From Paracamarosporium sp. OC-R06-R3 (lineage: Eukaryota > Ascomycota > Dothideomycetes > Pleosporales > Didymosphaeriaceae), in assembly GCA_019828545.1 (NCBI GenBank), contig JACVRA010000115.1:124001-188000 (forward strand): 64,000 nucleotides of DNA, read 5' to 3'. Positions 37,499 through 48,621 of this stretch are shown piece by piece; the stretch's first letter is position 1; every line of letters begins with the position of its first letter. The notes under the pieces were generated by a model that was not told the DNA's origin, did not search any database, and saw nothing but the letters and a program-made list of their open reading frames with translations. Made by a program: the position numbers and the translations under genes.

Positions 37499-38958
37499 CT
37501 AGAGGCTTTCCTGGCCATTAGAATTCATATAAATTACGTCAGTCATCTCAACATCGGTGTGACCCTCCGCCTCCAATCCAGTAGGTGGTCCATCTGTCAA
37601 CATCTCAGGGTTCAAGAATTCTTTAAATAATTCATCTTCATCAACAACATTACCCATCTCATAAAGCCCAGAAGATTCTGTCATTTCAATGCTATCGATA
37701 ACCTCAAGCTCAGCCTCTGTGGTATCGGGATTCCGTGATGGCAGAGGAGGCGGAAGATGCCAGTTTCGCTCAATCAAGTTATGATTGCTTCTGAGAAAAT
37801 CTTCATTCCACTCTTCAAGATCTCTGCGACCCCCACCAACAAAGTATAGATATCCCATCTCGGCTCCTACTTTCTTGGCCTCCCGTTGCCGCCTCTCCTT
37901 CTCTTCCATCTTAAGCATTTCCTCGGTGACTTCAAAGTCGTCCACGCTCTCAACGTTAGACAGCGAACTTCGCGGTGGGCGTGGACGCAAGATGTTACCT
38001 CTTTTCTGGCGCTCTATCGATCGCTGCACCTCTTGGTGATTCTGATAGTTTTTGCGCACAACAATGCCAGAAATTGGCGTTTCCCAAAATCCTTCCTCAA
38101 ACTGGTAGTCGTGGTCAAGATTGAGCTTAGTGCGTACAGCCTTCTCGGTCTTCCAGCGTAATTCTAGTGTTTTGGTCTCGAATACCAAGGTAGCAAGGTT
38201 GGCACGGCATTTGCGGATAAGGTCTCGCATCGTAGGTGAGCCTTCCGGCTTGGCTCGCTTGTTCTTCCGGCGCGTATCTGATGTTGATGAAGGTATTGGA
38301 GGTTCTGAAAGAGTTTCTGCGTCTGAAACAAGCATGCCTGGTGTCTCCCACCAGGTAACGTCCTTATTAACCAAGTAACGGTATTCTTCGTCATGTTCGG
38401 CGCTTGATGCGCTTACCTCAGGCAAGCAGACAGGGCAGCTCGCGTGAGCTTGCGAAGCCTCGTCTCCGTCGGCGTTTGCTATGTCGACTTTTGCGTGTGA
38501 TTTGTCCTATAATTGGCGCCTTGTGTCAGTAGTTTATAAAGCAGTATGTCACTGGCGCTTCGAAGATGTGCTGAGTGTGAAGACAGGCGGGGGTCGCTTC
38601 AGTAAGAGCTGCTACTTACCCAGTCACGCTCACGCTCTCTTAGCCGCTGATCCTTCTTGAGTGCATTGTCCATCTGTCGAATAGCCATGTGGTAAGTTAA
38701 GCGTGCATTTCGCCAGGTCTGGTCACGCGAATTGGCGGGAGGCTTCAAACCGCCGTGGATGATGAGCGTGTCTCGGGCGGCCTTGAGTTTGGTTTTGGCC
38801 TTGGAAAGAGTGCAGTGTGGACAACATAAAGATTTTGAGTTGGATGGATGCAAAATATGGCCACACTTAACAGCCATCTCCTCGGGAAGGTGAAATCGTG
38901 CTGATGTCTGAGGGTGTTGGATTTGCCGAGAATGGGAGCTGCGGGCATCGGTTGCCAT
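37499..38958 (-). CDS. uncharacterised protein with Cys/His-rich N-terminal motif
   Basis: Two exons, 38958-38620 and 38506-37499. A 113 bp intron (GTAAGT donor, TAG acceptor) keeps phase 0, giving about 448 residues. Near the N-terminus, VKCGHILHP and SLCCPHCTL give a C-x2-H...C-C-x2-C arrangement that could bind zinc. A second CPVCLPE motif lies just after the intron, around residue 137. The middle is Arg/Lys/Glu-rich and helical (LKKDQRLRERERDW; KMEEKERRQREAKKVGAEMG). The C-terminus is acidic (EMGNVVDEDELFKEF) and ends NSNGQESL. No membrane segment or signal peptide. Acidic and basic patches with possible zinc knuckles would fit a nuclear protein, but I do not recognise the family. A 13 bp triple repeat lies 37-75 bp upstream of the ATG. 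Confidence 0.7.
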
Positions 38959-39733
38959 GATGTCGGTGCAAGATAAGAACGTGTGAGTTATTGTGTGTTC
39001 GTGCTAAGTGTTCATGCTAAGCGTTCGTGCTAAGTGTGCGTTGAGTATGGTAGCGATCCGAATATGGGGTGCCCAAATTAGGGAAGACCCGTAACTGTCC
39101 CCTGGTAGGTTAGTACGCTGGATATGCTATGAAAGAAATGTCGCGTTAAGTCAGGCAATGTGTGGGATCAAAAGACGGGATGAGGAGATGTTGTTTGAAT
39201 GTGCGGCCAAGCGCCGATGTCAAGTGTTTGTTGCGATGTTGGAGGGAAACTGCCGTCCGCCTGGCGTGCCTGCCGTGAGACAGCCCGCACTCAACAACTT
39301 CAGGCACGGTACAATGTATGACCTTCCTTTACTCCAAGTCTTTAACGTCCGTATTATGAAGAGATAGTTTTGGAAAAATAGTACCAGAGGTCATATTTAG
39401 GACTGTGGTTCGAACTCAGCTTATTTTCCACATTCAGTTGTACTTCTCTCGCATTCACACTAAAGATACATCGTCTTGCTAGAGCAGAAATGATGTGCTG
39501 CATTATAAGATGTTCCAATGGGAGATCGAGCTTCTGGAGTGAATCAAGATCGATCTTTAAGGTAGAGAGGTTAGCTACGTGAAAGAGGTTTGTATGTTTG
39601 TCTTCACGTATGTGCTAAGGGTCGTTGAATCTATATAATGCCGCATCCCGACTGATCTCGTTTTGCTCTTCGTCTCTGAACCGCTAATCAAAGACAGTGC
39701 TAACTCGGTATTTAGACAAGTTTCTTCTTCGGG
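38959..39733. other. divergent intergenic region
   Basis: Promoters of the Cys/His-motif gene (leftward) and the Gln-rich gene (rightward). No gene. Contains the 13 bp tandem repeat listed separately. Confidence 0.5.
38995..39033. repeat. 13 bp x 3 tandem repeat
   Basis: GTGTTCGTGCTAA, GTGTTCATGCTAA and GCGTTCGTGCTAA follow one another without spacer, 37 bp upstream of the ATG of the leftward gene. A 5'-UTR or promoter position is likely. Confidence 0.8.
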
Positions 39734-41563
39734 ATGAACCCGAACGCACCAAGCTTCCAGCCTACGGGCATGGATTTCGTCTTGCTGCATGAAGCAGCAA
39801 GCACACCAGTATCAGCGGCGACAGTGTCGCAGATGGTGAGATCCGGGTCCTCGGTCAGCGGAGACTCCGATCTCACCATCACTCAAGAGCGGTACGATGC
39901 CACGGAGGCCCTCAAGAGGGCTCAAGGTGAAGCAGGTTGGACGCCGCAAACGACCTTGACTCCAACCCAGCTGCCTTCACCTGCGCCGGCGTTTGCGTCT
40001 CCCGCCCTCACCCCCACCCGCCCTCTACCTGGCCACCCTAACAACAACACTCCACCCACCATGTCGGAGAGATCCAGGAAGAACTCGTACACGCCCCGCG
40101 ACAAGCGGTTGAGCAACGGCCCGCAGGCTTCACCTGCTGATAAGTACCCCGAGGACTCTCCAAGCCGCACCCGCGAGCCACCGCGCTTCCCAATCGCCAT
40201 GCATCCTCACCGTCCTCGAGTCCCAATCCAGGGCCCGCTACTGCAAGCCGAACTTCGCGTCGACGACACCGAAGCCTGGCCCACATTGGGTGAGGCTAGC
40301 AAGCAGACGAGGAGCTCAAGAAGAAAGGCCGCTCGCAACGCACCTTCCGCACGCGCAACTCGGAGCTCTTCAACATCGAGTTCAGCATCTGAGAAGTCTG
40401 GCGCCCAAGGGCCCGTTTCCCAGCAGGTAAATGACGAAGTGCTCTCACCTGCACAGCTCAATGTCATTGATGCTCAAGTGGAGGCTTACCGCAATCATCT
40501 TCTCGAACAACACACCCCAACTCGCAGCCGTCCAGGTCAACTGCAGCGGTCTACCGAGCGAGTGACGTCCGTCCAAGAGCACCTCCAAGGCCAACCACGA
40601 CCCGCTCCGTACGCAGCGTACCAACAGCGTCTTGCTCAGCAGCAGGATAGCCAACAGTATGCGGAGCAGGAAATGCGCGAGCTGCGACAAGAGTTGGCCC
40701 AATCTCGTCCACCGTTTATCCAAGAATCCCTCGCCGAGCTCGTGGCAGCCCAAGAACAGCAGCAGCAAACGCCGCAGCAACAACAGCAAGCTCAACCCCT
40801 TCCGACTCTTGCTCCTCACAACTACTCTGCTTACAATTTTGACAGTCTGGCGGCTTCTCAGCAAGCTCAACGCGAGGCTACGGTTGCTCAGCTGCATACT
40901 GCCTTTTTCGAGTCGCAACCAGCGTATGTCGAGCCTGCTCCCGCAGCCAGTATCGGTGGTCAAACATATTATTACCACCCAAGAGCTTATATTGACGCCT
41001 TCAGTAACCAGGGTTATGCTGCTCCGACCGAGGCTTCTGCTGTTGTTCCAGGATTCTATCAGACCACGGCTCATAACGCCAATACCGGCGCGCAAGACTT
41101 CCAGCGAGAGGATCCAACCAGCGCGACCGCATTCCAAGGATACGACTCTCAGGCTCATGATCCTACTTCTTACACTGGTGCAGAGGAATACCAGAACCCT
41201 ACTAATGCTCCCGCTAGTCATATCAACGTTACTCAGGCCGCCTTCACACCCGCCGACTACGAGACCTCTCCTCCTCTCCCACCTGTGTCGTTCTCGATGG
41301 CAGATCTTTGCAACGAAGGCACGACTGACCCTCTCACCTCAGACACTCGTCCACTCTCCCCCAGCCAGGAAACGGGCACACGATACGGCATCCAGATCGG
41401 CGGTCTGGGCGTCTCAACACTCGGAACAAGCGATCGCACTGCCTGGCTTCCTTCACCGTGGAGCCCGCCTTCTCAGGGACAGCAGCAACAGCAGGGTTTT
41501 CGCGTTCGACCTCGTAACCACGAGGGATGGGGCGGATGGGAGTGGGCCACACAGAAGGAATAG
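39734..41563 (+). CDS. Pro/Gln/Ser-rich, largely disordered protein
   Basis: Single exon, 609 residues. Low-complexity regions dominate. A Pro/Thr-rich part covers residues 75-120 and a Ser/Arg-rich basic part 190-230 (SSRRKAARNAPSARATRSSS). A predicted helical Gln-rich stretch lies at 290-355 (QQDSQQYAEQEMRELRQELA and an EQQQQTPQQQQQAQP run). A Tyr/Ala/Gln-rich part follows. The C-terminus ends in NHEGWGGWEWATQ. A short block DDTEAWPTLGEA near residue 175 is the best-formed motif and resembles the FxTLGE-like ends of translation or RNA-associated proteins, a weak hint only. No signal peptide or membrane helix. The uninterrupted frame, good ATG and codon use support a gene; the function is unknown. 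A 12 bp perfect inverted repeat lies in its first 150 bases. Confidence 0.75.
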   Translation: MNPNAPSFQPTGMDFVLLHEAASTPVSAATVSQMVRSGSSVSGDSDLTITQERYDATEALKRAQGEAGWTPQTTLTPTQLPSPAPAFASPALTPTRPLPGHPNNNTPPTMSERSRKNSYTPRDKRLSNGPQASPADKYPEDSPSRTREPPRFPIAMHPHRPRVPIQGPLLQAELRVDDTEAWPTLGEASKQTRSSRRKAARNAPSARATRSSSTSSSASEKSGAQGPVSQQVNDEVLSPAQLNVIDAQVEAYRNHLLEQHTPTRSRPGQLQRSTERVTSVQEHLQGQPRPAPYAAYQQRLAQQQDSQQYAEQEMRELRQELAQSRPPFIQESLAELVAAQEQQQQTPQQQQQAQPLPTLAPHNYSAYNFDSLAASQQAQREATVAQLHTAFFESQPAYVEPAPAASIGGQTYYYHPRAYIDAFSNQGYAAPTEASAVVPGFYQTTAHNANTGAQDFQREDPTSATAFQGYDSQAHDPTSYTGAEEYQNPTNAPASHINVTQAAFTPADYETSPPLPPVSFSMADLCNEGTTDPLTSDTRPLSPSQETGTRYGIQIGGLGVSTLGTSDRTAWLPSPWSPPSQGQQQQQGFRVRPRNHEGWGGWEWATQKE

Positions 41564-42712
41564 GGCAAGCAGGATGGCAGCAAGTGAGCGAGCGACACGG
41601 TGGAACAAGAAAACGTGATGGAAAATACAAACGATCGAATCACGATGCATCATTGCATCGATAACCGTTGCCGCGCACAGAAAAGGGACTTGGCATCGTC
41701 GAAGCACAAAAACCTTCGTCTTGGTTGTTTGTTTGTTTTCTGTTCTTGCATAAAATCCAGGGATAATTAGGAGATTGGTACGGCGGATGAGAAACCTGGA
41801 TATATGAGCTTGAACAGACACGGATACTTTGGGGGTTAGGCTAGATGGCGTATTGTTAGCTATCTCTGTCCGAGGACGCCTCTCATCATCAGCGATAGAA
41901 GAATATCGCAATGTTCACTAAGAAGAAAAGAGAAAGTCGTAGGTTCTAGGTGATGTGATGTGATGTATTATCATACCATGTGAAATGTACAAGATTCCCC
42001 GCACGATGCCATCAGCGCAGGTCGTGATCAACCTGTTCCGGACTCACAAGTGTGGATGTCATGTCACGTGCACATGTCACATGCACCCATTACAACCTGC
42101 ATGAAAACATTCAAAATCATTAACTGAATGTTTTACTCACATCACCCCATTCATTTCCCATCAAAAAGTCGACTAAAGGAACCTATAAGGTCCATAACGG
42201 ATAACCTCTTCCGCATTCCCCTAGCCGGCAAAGGTCAAGCCGCTGGAGTAGATCATCGCATTCCCAACGCTTTCGAGTAATACTTGTCTGACGTTTTTCG
42301 AGGTGTAGTGACCATCAACGTAAGCTAAAACTGGGGTGTAGTGACCTCCCCGCAGATTGGATCCAGGGTGTAGTGACCACCCCCGCACACTAGCGCTCCC
42401 GGGAAGGCGGTGCAACGAGATGCAACGAGCCTGAACAGGAAGTAGAGGGCCATTAGGGGAGAAGCTAATGCAAGTACATGTGTTATGAAGTATGGGTGTT
42501 GAACGCGTCAGGGAATTTTGTGTGTGGAAATCGCTGCTGGGTAAAAATCTTGGAGAGCGACGGATAATGTTATGAACTCTCGCTAACTGTGTTTAAACAT
42601 ACAAAACCATACCCGACAAACACTCACCCGATATTTCATTCGTTCCATCTACTCACACGATCAATCTCCAACCACAATCTCCCTCCACCCCATACCTAGC
42701 CCAACCCCCACC
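41564..42712. other. intergenic with repeats
   Basis: 3' flank of the Gln-rich gene and promoter of the ABM-like gene. Holds a GATGT-type run near 41,950 and three GGTGTAGTGACC elements (listed separately). A 64-codon minus-strand frame across those elements is not accepted as a gene. Confidence 0.5.
42302..42378. repeat. three GGTGTAGTGACC direct repeats
   Basis: Exact 12 bp copies begin at 42,302, 42,335 and 42,367, 33 and 32 bp apart. The spacers are not similar to each other. They sit 335-411 bp upstream of the ABM-like gene start and could be factor-binding sites or a relic of a ~32 bp satellite. Confidence 0.7.
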
Positions 42713-43563
42713 ATGAACGACTTCTACCTCTTCGCAAACTGCAACTTCGTCCCAGATCAATATGCCGCTGTAAATAAGCCCCCTTAAAATCCATTCACAA
42801 ACACTTCCCATTCCAAAATCTAACCCACACCCAGTGGCAAACCGCATACGATGACCTAGCAATCTACGTCTCTGCCCACGAACCCACAACAAAAACATAC
42901 TATTTCGGCATCCCCATGGACTACGCGCACGACTTCGCCGCCACAACAAGCATGCTAGCCTTTGAAGTGTATGGATGTAGAGAAGTTTGTTCTCCTTGCT
43001 CTTTCAACATACTCATCTCTCTCAAATCGCTGCACCCGGATATCTGATCACTGACGAGCGATACACAGGACCTCTACTCCACACACCTCACCTCCCCCGC
43101 AATGTCCACCTTCCTGCAGAAAATTCCCCCAACAACGACCACGAACTTAGACCTCGCGCATTACCGCCTCATAGCCGGCGCTCTCGATTTCCCAGGCGAT
43201 AAAACCGAGGCGGGTATTATACAGGATATCCGCGTCACGTGCGTTTCAGGCTCTACACGTGCAGCGTTGATAACTTCGCTTGCTCGCCTAGTAAACAATG
43301 TGCATGAAAAAGGGAAAGATGATAGTGGACGGAGCGGCGTGCTTACGTATATGGGGTTTGAATGTCTGGATGATGATGTTGGGGTGAGGATTTTGGGGAG
43401 GTGGAAGGAGAGAGGTGATATGGAGAAATTTATTAGGAGAGCGGACGTTGGGAGGTTTTGGGCTGAGGGGAAAGAGAGTGTGGCGAGGATGGAACAGCGG
43501 TGTTATGTGCCGAATGGGAAAGGATGGTTGCATAGGGGAGAGGATGTGGAGAAGGGGGAATAA
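42713..43563 (+). CDS. ABM-like (antibiotic biosynthesis monooxygenase fold) protein
   Basis: Three exons: 42713-42769, 42835-42984, 43069-43563. All keep phase 0, giving about 233 residues. The N-terminal part reads NDFYLFANCNFVPDQYAAWQ, then a helix and THEPTTKTYYFGIP-like strand (SAHEPTTKTYYFG), then LAFEVYGCREDLYSTHLTS with AMSTFL. That order of strand, helix, strand and the 'E-Y-x-x-x-x-DLYxxH' step is typical of ferredoxin-like ABM domains. The second half (residues 95-233) repeats a similar length and may be a second, degenerate copy (IQDIRVTCVSGSTRAALITS, VLTYMGFECLDDDVGVRILG). Members include quinol monooxygenases and heme-independent oxygenases, but many fungal ones are uncharacterised. 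No signal peptide. Confidence 0.65.
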
Positions 43564-43674
43564 GTGCTAAGATCTAAATTCGAATCCATGGGTATTTGTG
43601 AATGTACAGACCGTCCTGATGCTCCTGGTCTCTTGCCTTAGCCCAATATCCATAACACGTTAAACCGTAAATAC

Positions 43675-45551
43675 TCAATCCTCTCTATCTTCGTCATCGC
43701 CCACCCGGGCATAGTCACCTCGGGCCTCACCGCTTCCCCCTTCCGCTAATCTATGCGCATCTTCTCTGCCCTTCTCTACGTCCAACCACCAAAGCAACGG
43801 GCCCGGTAGCACAACCAGCACGGCTAGAAATAGGAACGCAGGCCTGATGGTTCCCGCACGATTGACGATCCATCCCACGAGTGCTGGTCCCACAGCACTA
43901 CTACCTTTATCTGTAACGGCATACAACGCAAAGAACGCCGCTTCACTGCCTTCGGGAATAAGAGGCGCGTACACGCTTCGAGCATAGGACGATATACCGC
44001 CCATTACAAGCCCATGGATGACACCAACAGGGTAGATTTCGAAGGGTTTCTGGATACCGCCTACGCCGAGGCGCTTGATGATGGGAATATAGCCCAAAAG
44101 ACCGTATAGCGGGATAATCTCCATACCAATAACACATGCTATTAGCACCGTCTTAGGAGGCAACGAAAACCGCTCAGCGACGCGAGGCCATGAAAAAGCG
44201 CCGATCATACTGAAACCAATGGAGGTTAGGGATAGGAAGACTAGCGGGATGGTTCCCATGTGCAACTCTGTGCGGGCGAAAAGGATAGCGGTACCAGAGA
44301 TGGTAGCGACGGCGTCGGAGAGGAGAAACCATGCTGCTAGGAATATCAGGGTCTGTCGAAGGCGGAAGGCGCGTCTCAGAGTGCTCCAGAACGAGCGAAC
44401 CGAGAACAGGAGGTAGAAGACGATAGGGCTGTTTAAACGAGCTGAAAAAGTGTTATGTTTCGACTGCGTGGGTAGCGGTGGACCCGGTCGTGGACGCAGC
44501 CAGAGGAGTGTAGGGATAGTGAATATCGCCCACCATATGCCGACTAGCAAGAGGATGACGCGCATTGACAACGTAGGATTGCCTTTTGAGAGACCGAGCT
44601 TGTCGAAAGCGATGATAACGCCAACGCTGAAGAACTGAAAGCCAACGGCAGATGCATATCCCAGACCGACACCTTTCGAAGATATCCTCGATGAGCGCTC
44701 GAGGTCTTCAGTAAGCTTGTCTGGATGGGAACGGTGGGTCGAGTTTGCGGATTCAGAATTCAGCCCTTCAAGCTCGTAGTCCGAAGCATCGTCCAAAGAT
44801 GAGGGTTTGTGGCGTGAAGCATGATTGGACACAAGAAGAGGGAGGAAGGCGTTGAGGAGACTGAATCCGCTGCCGAGACAAGTGACGCCAATAACAACCA
44901 AGAAAGGTGCCAGGAAATAAACGCTAGACGTGATGAATATGAACAAGCAACAAACTGTAGCGCCGGTGTATGCGAATGTCAAAAGAAGCTTTTTGCGATA
45001 CGGCCCTAACGATTATTAATACCAACATAACGGCTATCTTTTCTACAATGGGAACAAACATACCATAATCAGCGAACGAGCTGAAACAGATCAGAGTCAA
45101 CGCTTGAACGAGTACTGCAGCGGAGGTCGTATACATAGCAAATGATGTCGTCGTAACATCGCTGCCTAGGAATCTTACAATACATTGCTCGTCACCATCA
45201 GCGCCATCTGCTCTTGTGCGCAACTTGCCGGAACTCCCGGATCCCGGTGGGTCCACGCATGGTTTCGATCTGTCCGAGAAAAGAACGCCTCTTTCTCTGG
45301 GAAGCTGCTCGAGTATCACGGGTAGAAACAGACCTGATGATCAATTAGCAACCATCCAAAGACATGGTGCTGCAGAAGAGCGACGGAGATGGCAGAATGT
45401 AAGCGCACGTACCAACTCCGACTACGGCAAAGACCTCAGCCGCAATTGCGTAAGAGTACCAGCCTTTCAGCTCACGTGGGGTCGTCGGACTTGTGTCTTC
45501 GTCGCTGTAATTGGAGGATCGGGATGGCCTCACCGCATCCTCGAAGGACAT
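43675..45551 (-). CDS. atg22: ATG22-like vacuolar effluxer (MFS)
   Basis: Three exons: 45551-45413, 45333-45064, 45005-43675. All keep phase, giving about 579 residues. The N-terminus ELKGWYSYAIAAEVFAVVGV followed by GLFLPVILEQLPRERGVL is the ATG22 signature. A cysteine-bearing lumenal segment follows, then TTSFAMYTTSAAVLVQALTL and FADYGPYRKKLLLTFAYTGA. A long hydrophilic loop (residues about 205-255) separates the halves. Later helices include FLAAWFLLSDAVATISGTAI and the SSYARSVYAPLIPEGSEAAF motif typical of the family. ATG22 exports amino acids from the vacuole after autophagic breakdown. It is tail-to-tail with the ABM-like gene, with about 110 bp between stops. Introns are 79 and 58 bp, slightly longer than most here. 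Confidence 0.92.
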
Positions 45552-46557
45552 GTTCGTGTTGAAGAGGTGAAGTGAGTTCGGATGTTTGCGAGGTGTAATC
45601 GAGGATGCCGCATCAGACCGGCGGGCGCTAGCCGATTTGCGGCATAGTGCCACACCACGTCATGCGAAAACATCATGGAGGGCAAAAGGTGCTATCCATC
45701 CTTGTCCGAACTGTGAGCCTCACTTCGTTGATTTGTCTGTCTATGAATAATTGTAGCTATTTAGCAAAGATACGAACATGAACTACACTCTGCAATTCTT
45801 GGCGCACCATACACAAAGAATGGACCCCACCGTCTATGGCTTCAATAGGAAATGCGAGTGGCCCAATGGGAGCTCGTAATTTACCCTCATCACAGTGGAG
45901 ATTCATTCCAAATTCTATCAGGTCAGTTAGACTGCAATACAAGGAGACAGCAGTCGCCAAGATCAGCTTGTCAGCAGCACTGCCCCAAAGCTCCACTAAG
46001 CCTTCATTTTAGGGCTTTGCACCTACTTCAGGCGCACTTTTTCATTCCCCCTTCATCTCATACTGCGAACACAGGCCCTTTTAACCAAGTCTGCCTAGAC
46101 TCAATCGGCATCTGTTTTTACAAGATGACGTAACATTTCCGAGCTAGGGTTCGTGTTTACTGGACTAACCGTGAGGCTGAGGTCGTTCGCGTACAAAGAT
46201 TTGTATTCTGGAATTAACCAGTCACTGAGACGCAAACTTTAATCGAGTGGGCTTCTTGGGGTCAGGAGGCTCATTTTACATAGCGGTGAGTCCTCAGCCT
46301 TTGTGAACATAGCTTTACGATGCTAGCATCGCTGCGGAAACCCACGCAAAATGTCCTTGGCGGTGCGGTTGAGCCTCGAATTATTCCAAATGTCTACGTG
46401 AAGCCGCAGTGTGGACTTAGGAGTATCATGGTAAGTGAGAGTATATAAAGGCGGCCAGCAGACGACGTCGAATCTCATCATCATCACAATCAGCATCTCA
46501 AGCATCACACAACAGTTCCTTGAACACTTCTACTATACTCTCTACCAATCTCAAACA
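45552..46557. other. divergent intergenic region ATG22 / cupin
   Basis: Promoter space for ATG22 (leftward) and the cupin gene (rightward). No supported gene; contains a TATA box near the right end. Confidence 0.5.
46442..46449 (+). promoter_or_regulatory. TATA box of the cupin gene
   Basis: TATATAAA, 109 bp upstream of the cupin ATG at 46,558. It is followed by CA/TC-rich sequence, a usual fungal transcription-start context. A consensus TATA box suggests strongly regulated expression. Confidence 0.6.
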
Positions 46558-47313
46558 ATGCTCGCTACCATTTCAAAAGCCGTTGTTGTGGCCCTTGCCC
46601 TAGGTACCACAAACGCCTTCCCAACACCCATGGGCGGCAGTCCAAACGACAATACCGACCTCATCGCCCAACTCATCACCACACCCACCCAGATCAAACG
46701 TTACCGTAAGCTTCTCACCGACGATACGGGCAACAAGCTCATCGAAGGCAACCGCCTGACCAATGCCACAATCTGGGACTTCGAACAGTACGGCGACGTT
46801 ATCCCCGGCGGCCAAGGCGGCCACGCCAGCAGTGCCAACCGCGAGACCTTCCCATACCTCATCAATAGCGGTGTGACCCTGACCATGGGCACGCTCGGTC
46901 CCTGCGGAATCTTCCTGCCCCACGTGCACCCACGCGCGAACGAGTTCTTCGTTGTCACTGAGGGCGAAGTCGACTTCGGAACGCTGCTCGAGCTTGGCTT
47001 GTTCGAGAACCTTGCACCGAATCCGGAGATCGAGGGAAAATTGACGAAGAACAAGGGAACTCTCTTTCCAATGGGAAGCGTCCATTATCAGTTGAACAAC
47101 AGCCCGGATTGTAAGCCTGCGACTATCTATGCGACGCTTACGAGCGAGGACGCGGGAAGCACGCCCATTTTGATGGATCCGCTGCCAGGTAACGCAACGG
47201 TCGGTATGGGAAAGCGGGTTGATGCTGGGGACTTTGAGAGTGTTAGGGCAATTACTCCTTCACATATTACGAAGGTTGTGGATGAGTGTCTTGCGCGTTG
47301 CCATGTTTCGTAG
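46558..47313 (+). CDS. secreted germin/spherulin-like cupin
   Basis: Single exon, 251 residues. The ATG at 46,558 starts a signal peptide (LATISKAVVVALALGTTNA). Cupin motif 1 is present around residues 122-141: PHVHPRANEFFVVTEGEVDF, giving His122, His124 and Glu129 as metal ligands. Motif 2 includes LFPMGSVHYQLNNS with His176. Cys residues at about 116 and 193 and a C-terminal pair (DECLARCHVS) fit extracellular disulphides. Fungal members resemble Physarum spherulin and plant germins; some are oxalate oxidases or superoxide dismutases, but most are of unknown activity. A consensus TATA box and CA-rich leader precede it, suggesting high or induced expression. Cell-wall or secreted location is expected. 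Confidence 0.9.
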   Translation: MLATISKAVVVALALGTTNAFPTPMGGSPNDNTDLIAQLITTPTQIKRYRKLLTDDTGNKLIEGNRLTNATIWDFEQYGDVIPGGQGGHASSANRETFPYLINSGVTLTMGTLGPCGIFLPHVHPRANEFFVVTEGEVDFGTLLELGLFENLAPNPEIEGKLTKNKGTLFPMGSVHYQLNNSPDCKPATIYATLTSEDAGSTPILMDPLPGNATVGMGKRVDAGDFESVRAITPSHITKVVDECLARCHVS

Positions 47314-47919
47314 AGTCAGGAGAGTAGCAGTAAGATGGCACTGGGGTAACAGAGCTTTGCGGTTGACTTAATACCAGTTGCGCAGAGAAATTCTGCGGAA
47401 GAATAGATTTCACTTTATTATAGAAACAGAACTAAACAACCTGCAATACATTTTATCAATCTCAACTCATGATTAGTGACATCTTCTTATTCTGCCTACA
47501 GCTAAAGCTTTAAATGGTGTGATTTATTTTTATTCACCACCACTAGACAGTCCAATTCTTTATATTCCAATCAAGCAACCTGAGTAACTCCACATGATTA
47601 ATTACGTCTGATTTCGGCTTTTGCCCTGATCACCCAACGCCAAAAAATCTTGCATACGGTGATACAAGTAATCCCTATTATTGTCTGAATGATGATGACC
47701 ACAATCACCACCACCAGACTCCATTCCAAATATTCCTAAATTGAATGTTAAGAAATATCACCATTCCACCGTGTTACTGTGAGACCAACGAGAGCAGATT
47801 CCATTGCATACATAGTTTCTATACTTCTGTTTTGTTTCGTATCCCCTCACATGCGACACATATGACCGGCTCTCCAGGTATTGCAGTAATTCAAACATGT
47901 ACCTAATGCACACTAGAAA
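47314..47919. other. AT-rich convergent intergenic region
   Basis: 3' flanks of the cupin gene and the SH3-like gene. No gene recognised. Confidence 0.5.
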
Positions 47920-48621
47920 TCAATCCATCAGCTTAAGGGAATCTGATTCGATAAAGCAAAATTTGCCGATCTGTCCAGAAGCTAAATTGAAACAGAATCC
48001 ACTGCATCCCCACACCTGATCATCACGATTCCATACCCTGATGTAGTCCCCTGCCTTCCATGTTACGCGGTCAGTGTCGGGGTAGTGTTCACTTGATGTA
48101 GTCAAGTACAAATTGTCTCCCTCGTATGCTTCAGTTTCATCCATGTTCAACTTGCGCTTTGGAATACGCCCGGTGGTCTTATTCCGCGTGTTGTATGCTA
48201 TTGCCTCAGTGCAAAGTCTAGTCAATCCGTAAACGATGACGTGATCGCCAGGTCGCGCAACAACCCCGTGATAATTCCCAGGAACATGTCTTTCTAGCAC
48301 AGCAACTTTGAGTGGAGGATCTTGGAGTTCAAACGAAAACGACGGCAGTCGTGATAGTTGTCGATGCGCCGTAGTAGAGCGCTCCCCGCAGGTGTTATGC
48401 AGCTCGATCACTAAGTCGGAGATCTCCTTAGGTATGGTATCCGTTTCACTAAGATGAAGTACTTGCTAGACGGATGGAATTAATTGGATGGGGACGTCTA
48501 TTTCGATTTCACTTACTGCTAGGGAAATGCCCAAATGCATCTTCGCACTGGACACAATGGACGTACGCTCATTAGGCGTCGCTTTAGCATCTGACTTGTC
48601 TAAACTCAATGAAGCTACCAT
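47920..48621 (-). CDS. uncharacterised protein with SH3-like C-terminal fold
   Basis: Two exons, 48621-48517 and 48465-47920. A 51 bp phase-0 intron joins them into about 216 residues from the first in-frame ATG. The frame is open upstream to about 48,702 without an ATG, so an upstream exon is possible. A separate open stretch at 48,808-48,915 could supply one, but I found no junction that keeps frame. The C-terminal 60 residues (VTWKAGDYIRVWNRDDQVWG, then SGQIGKFCFIESDSLKLMD) have the ALYDY-like W-K-A-G-D-x-I-x-V pattern and closing strands of an SH3 domain. A preceding segment (PGDHVIVYGLTRL) looks strand-rich. The N-terminal part has a helical region (SDLVIELHNT). Function unknown; it lies beside the nuclease-fold gene in a gene-poor interval. 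Confidence 0.6.

Noticed and set aside
40445..41221. 258-codon minus-strand frame
   Set aside because: Antisense of the Gln-rich gene; Leu/Ser/Arg bias matches complemented CAG/GCT codons.
45757..45996. 79-codon minus-strand frame near the cupin promoter
   Set aside because: Starts at GTG and has no domain or junctions.
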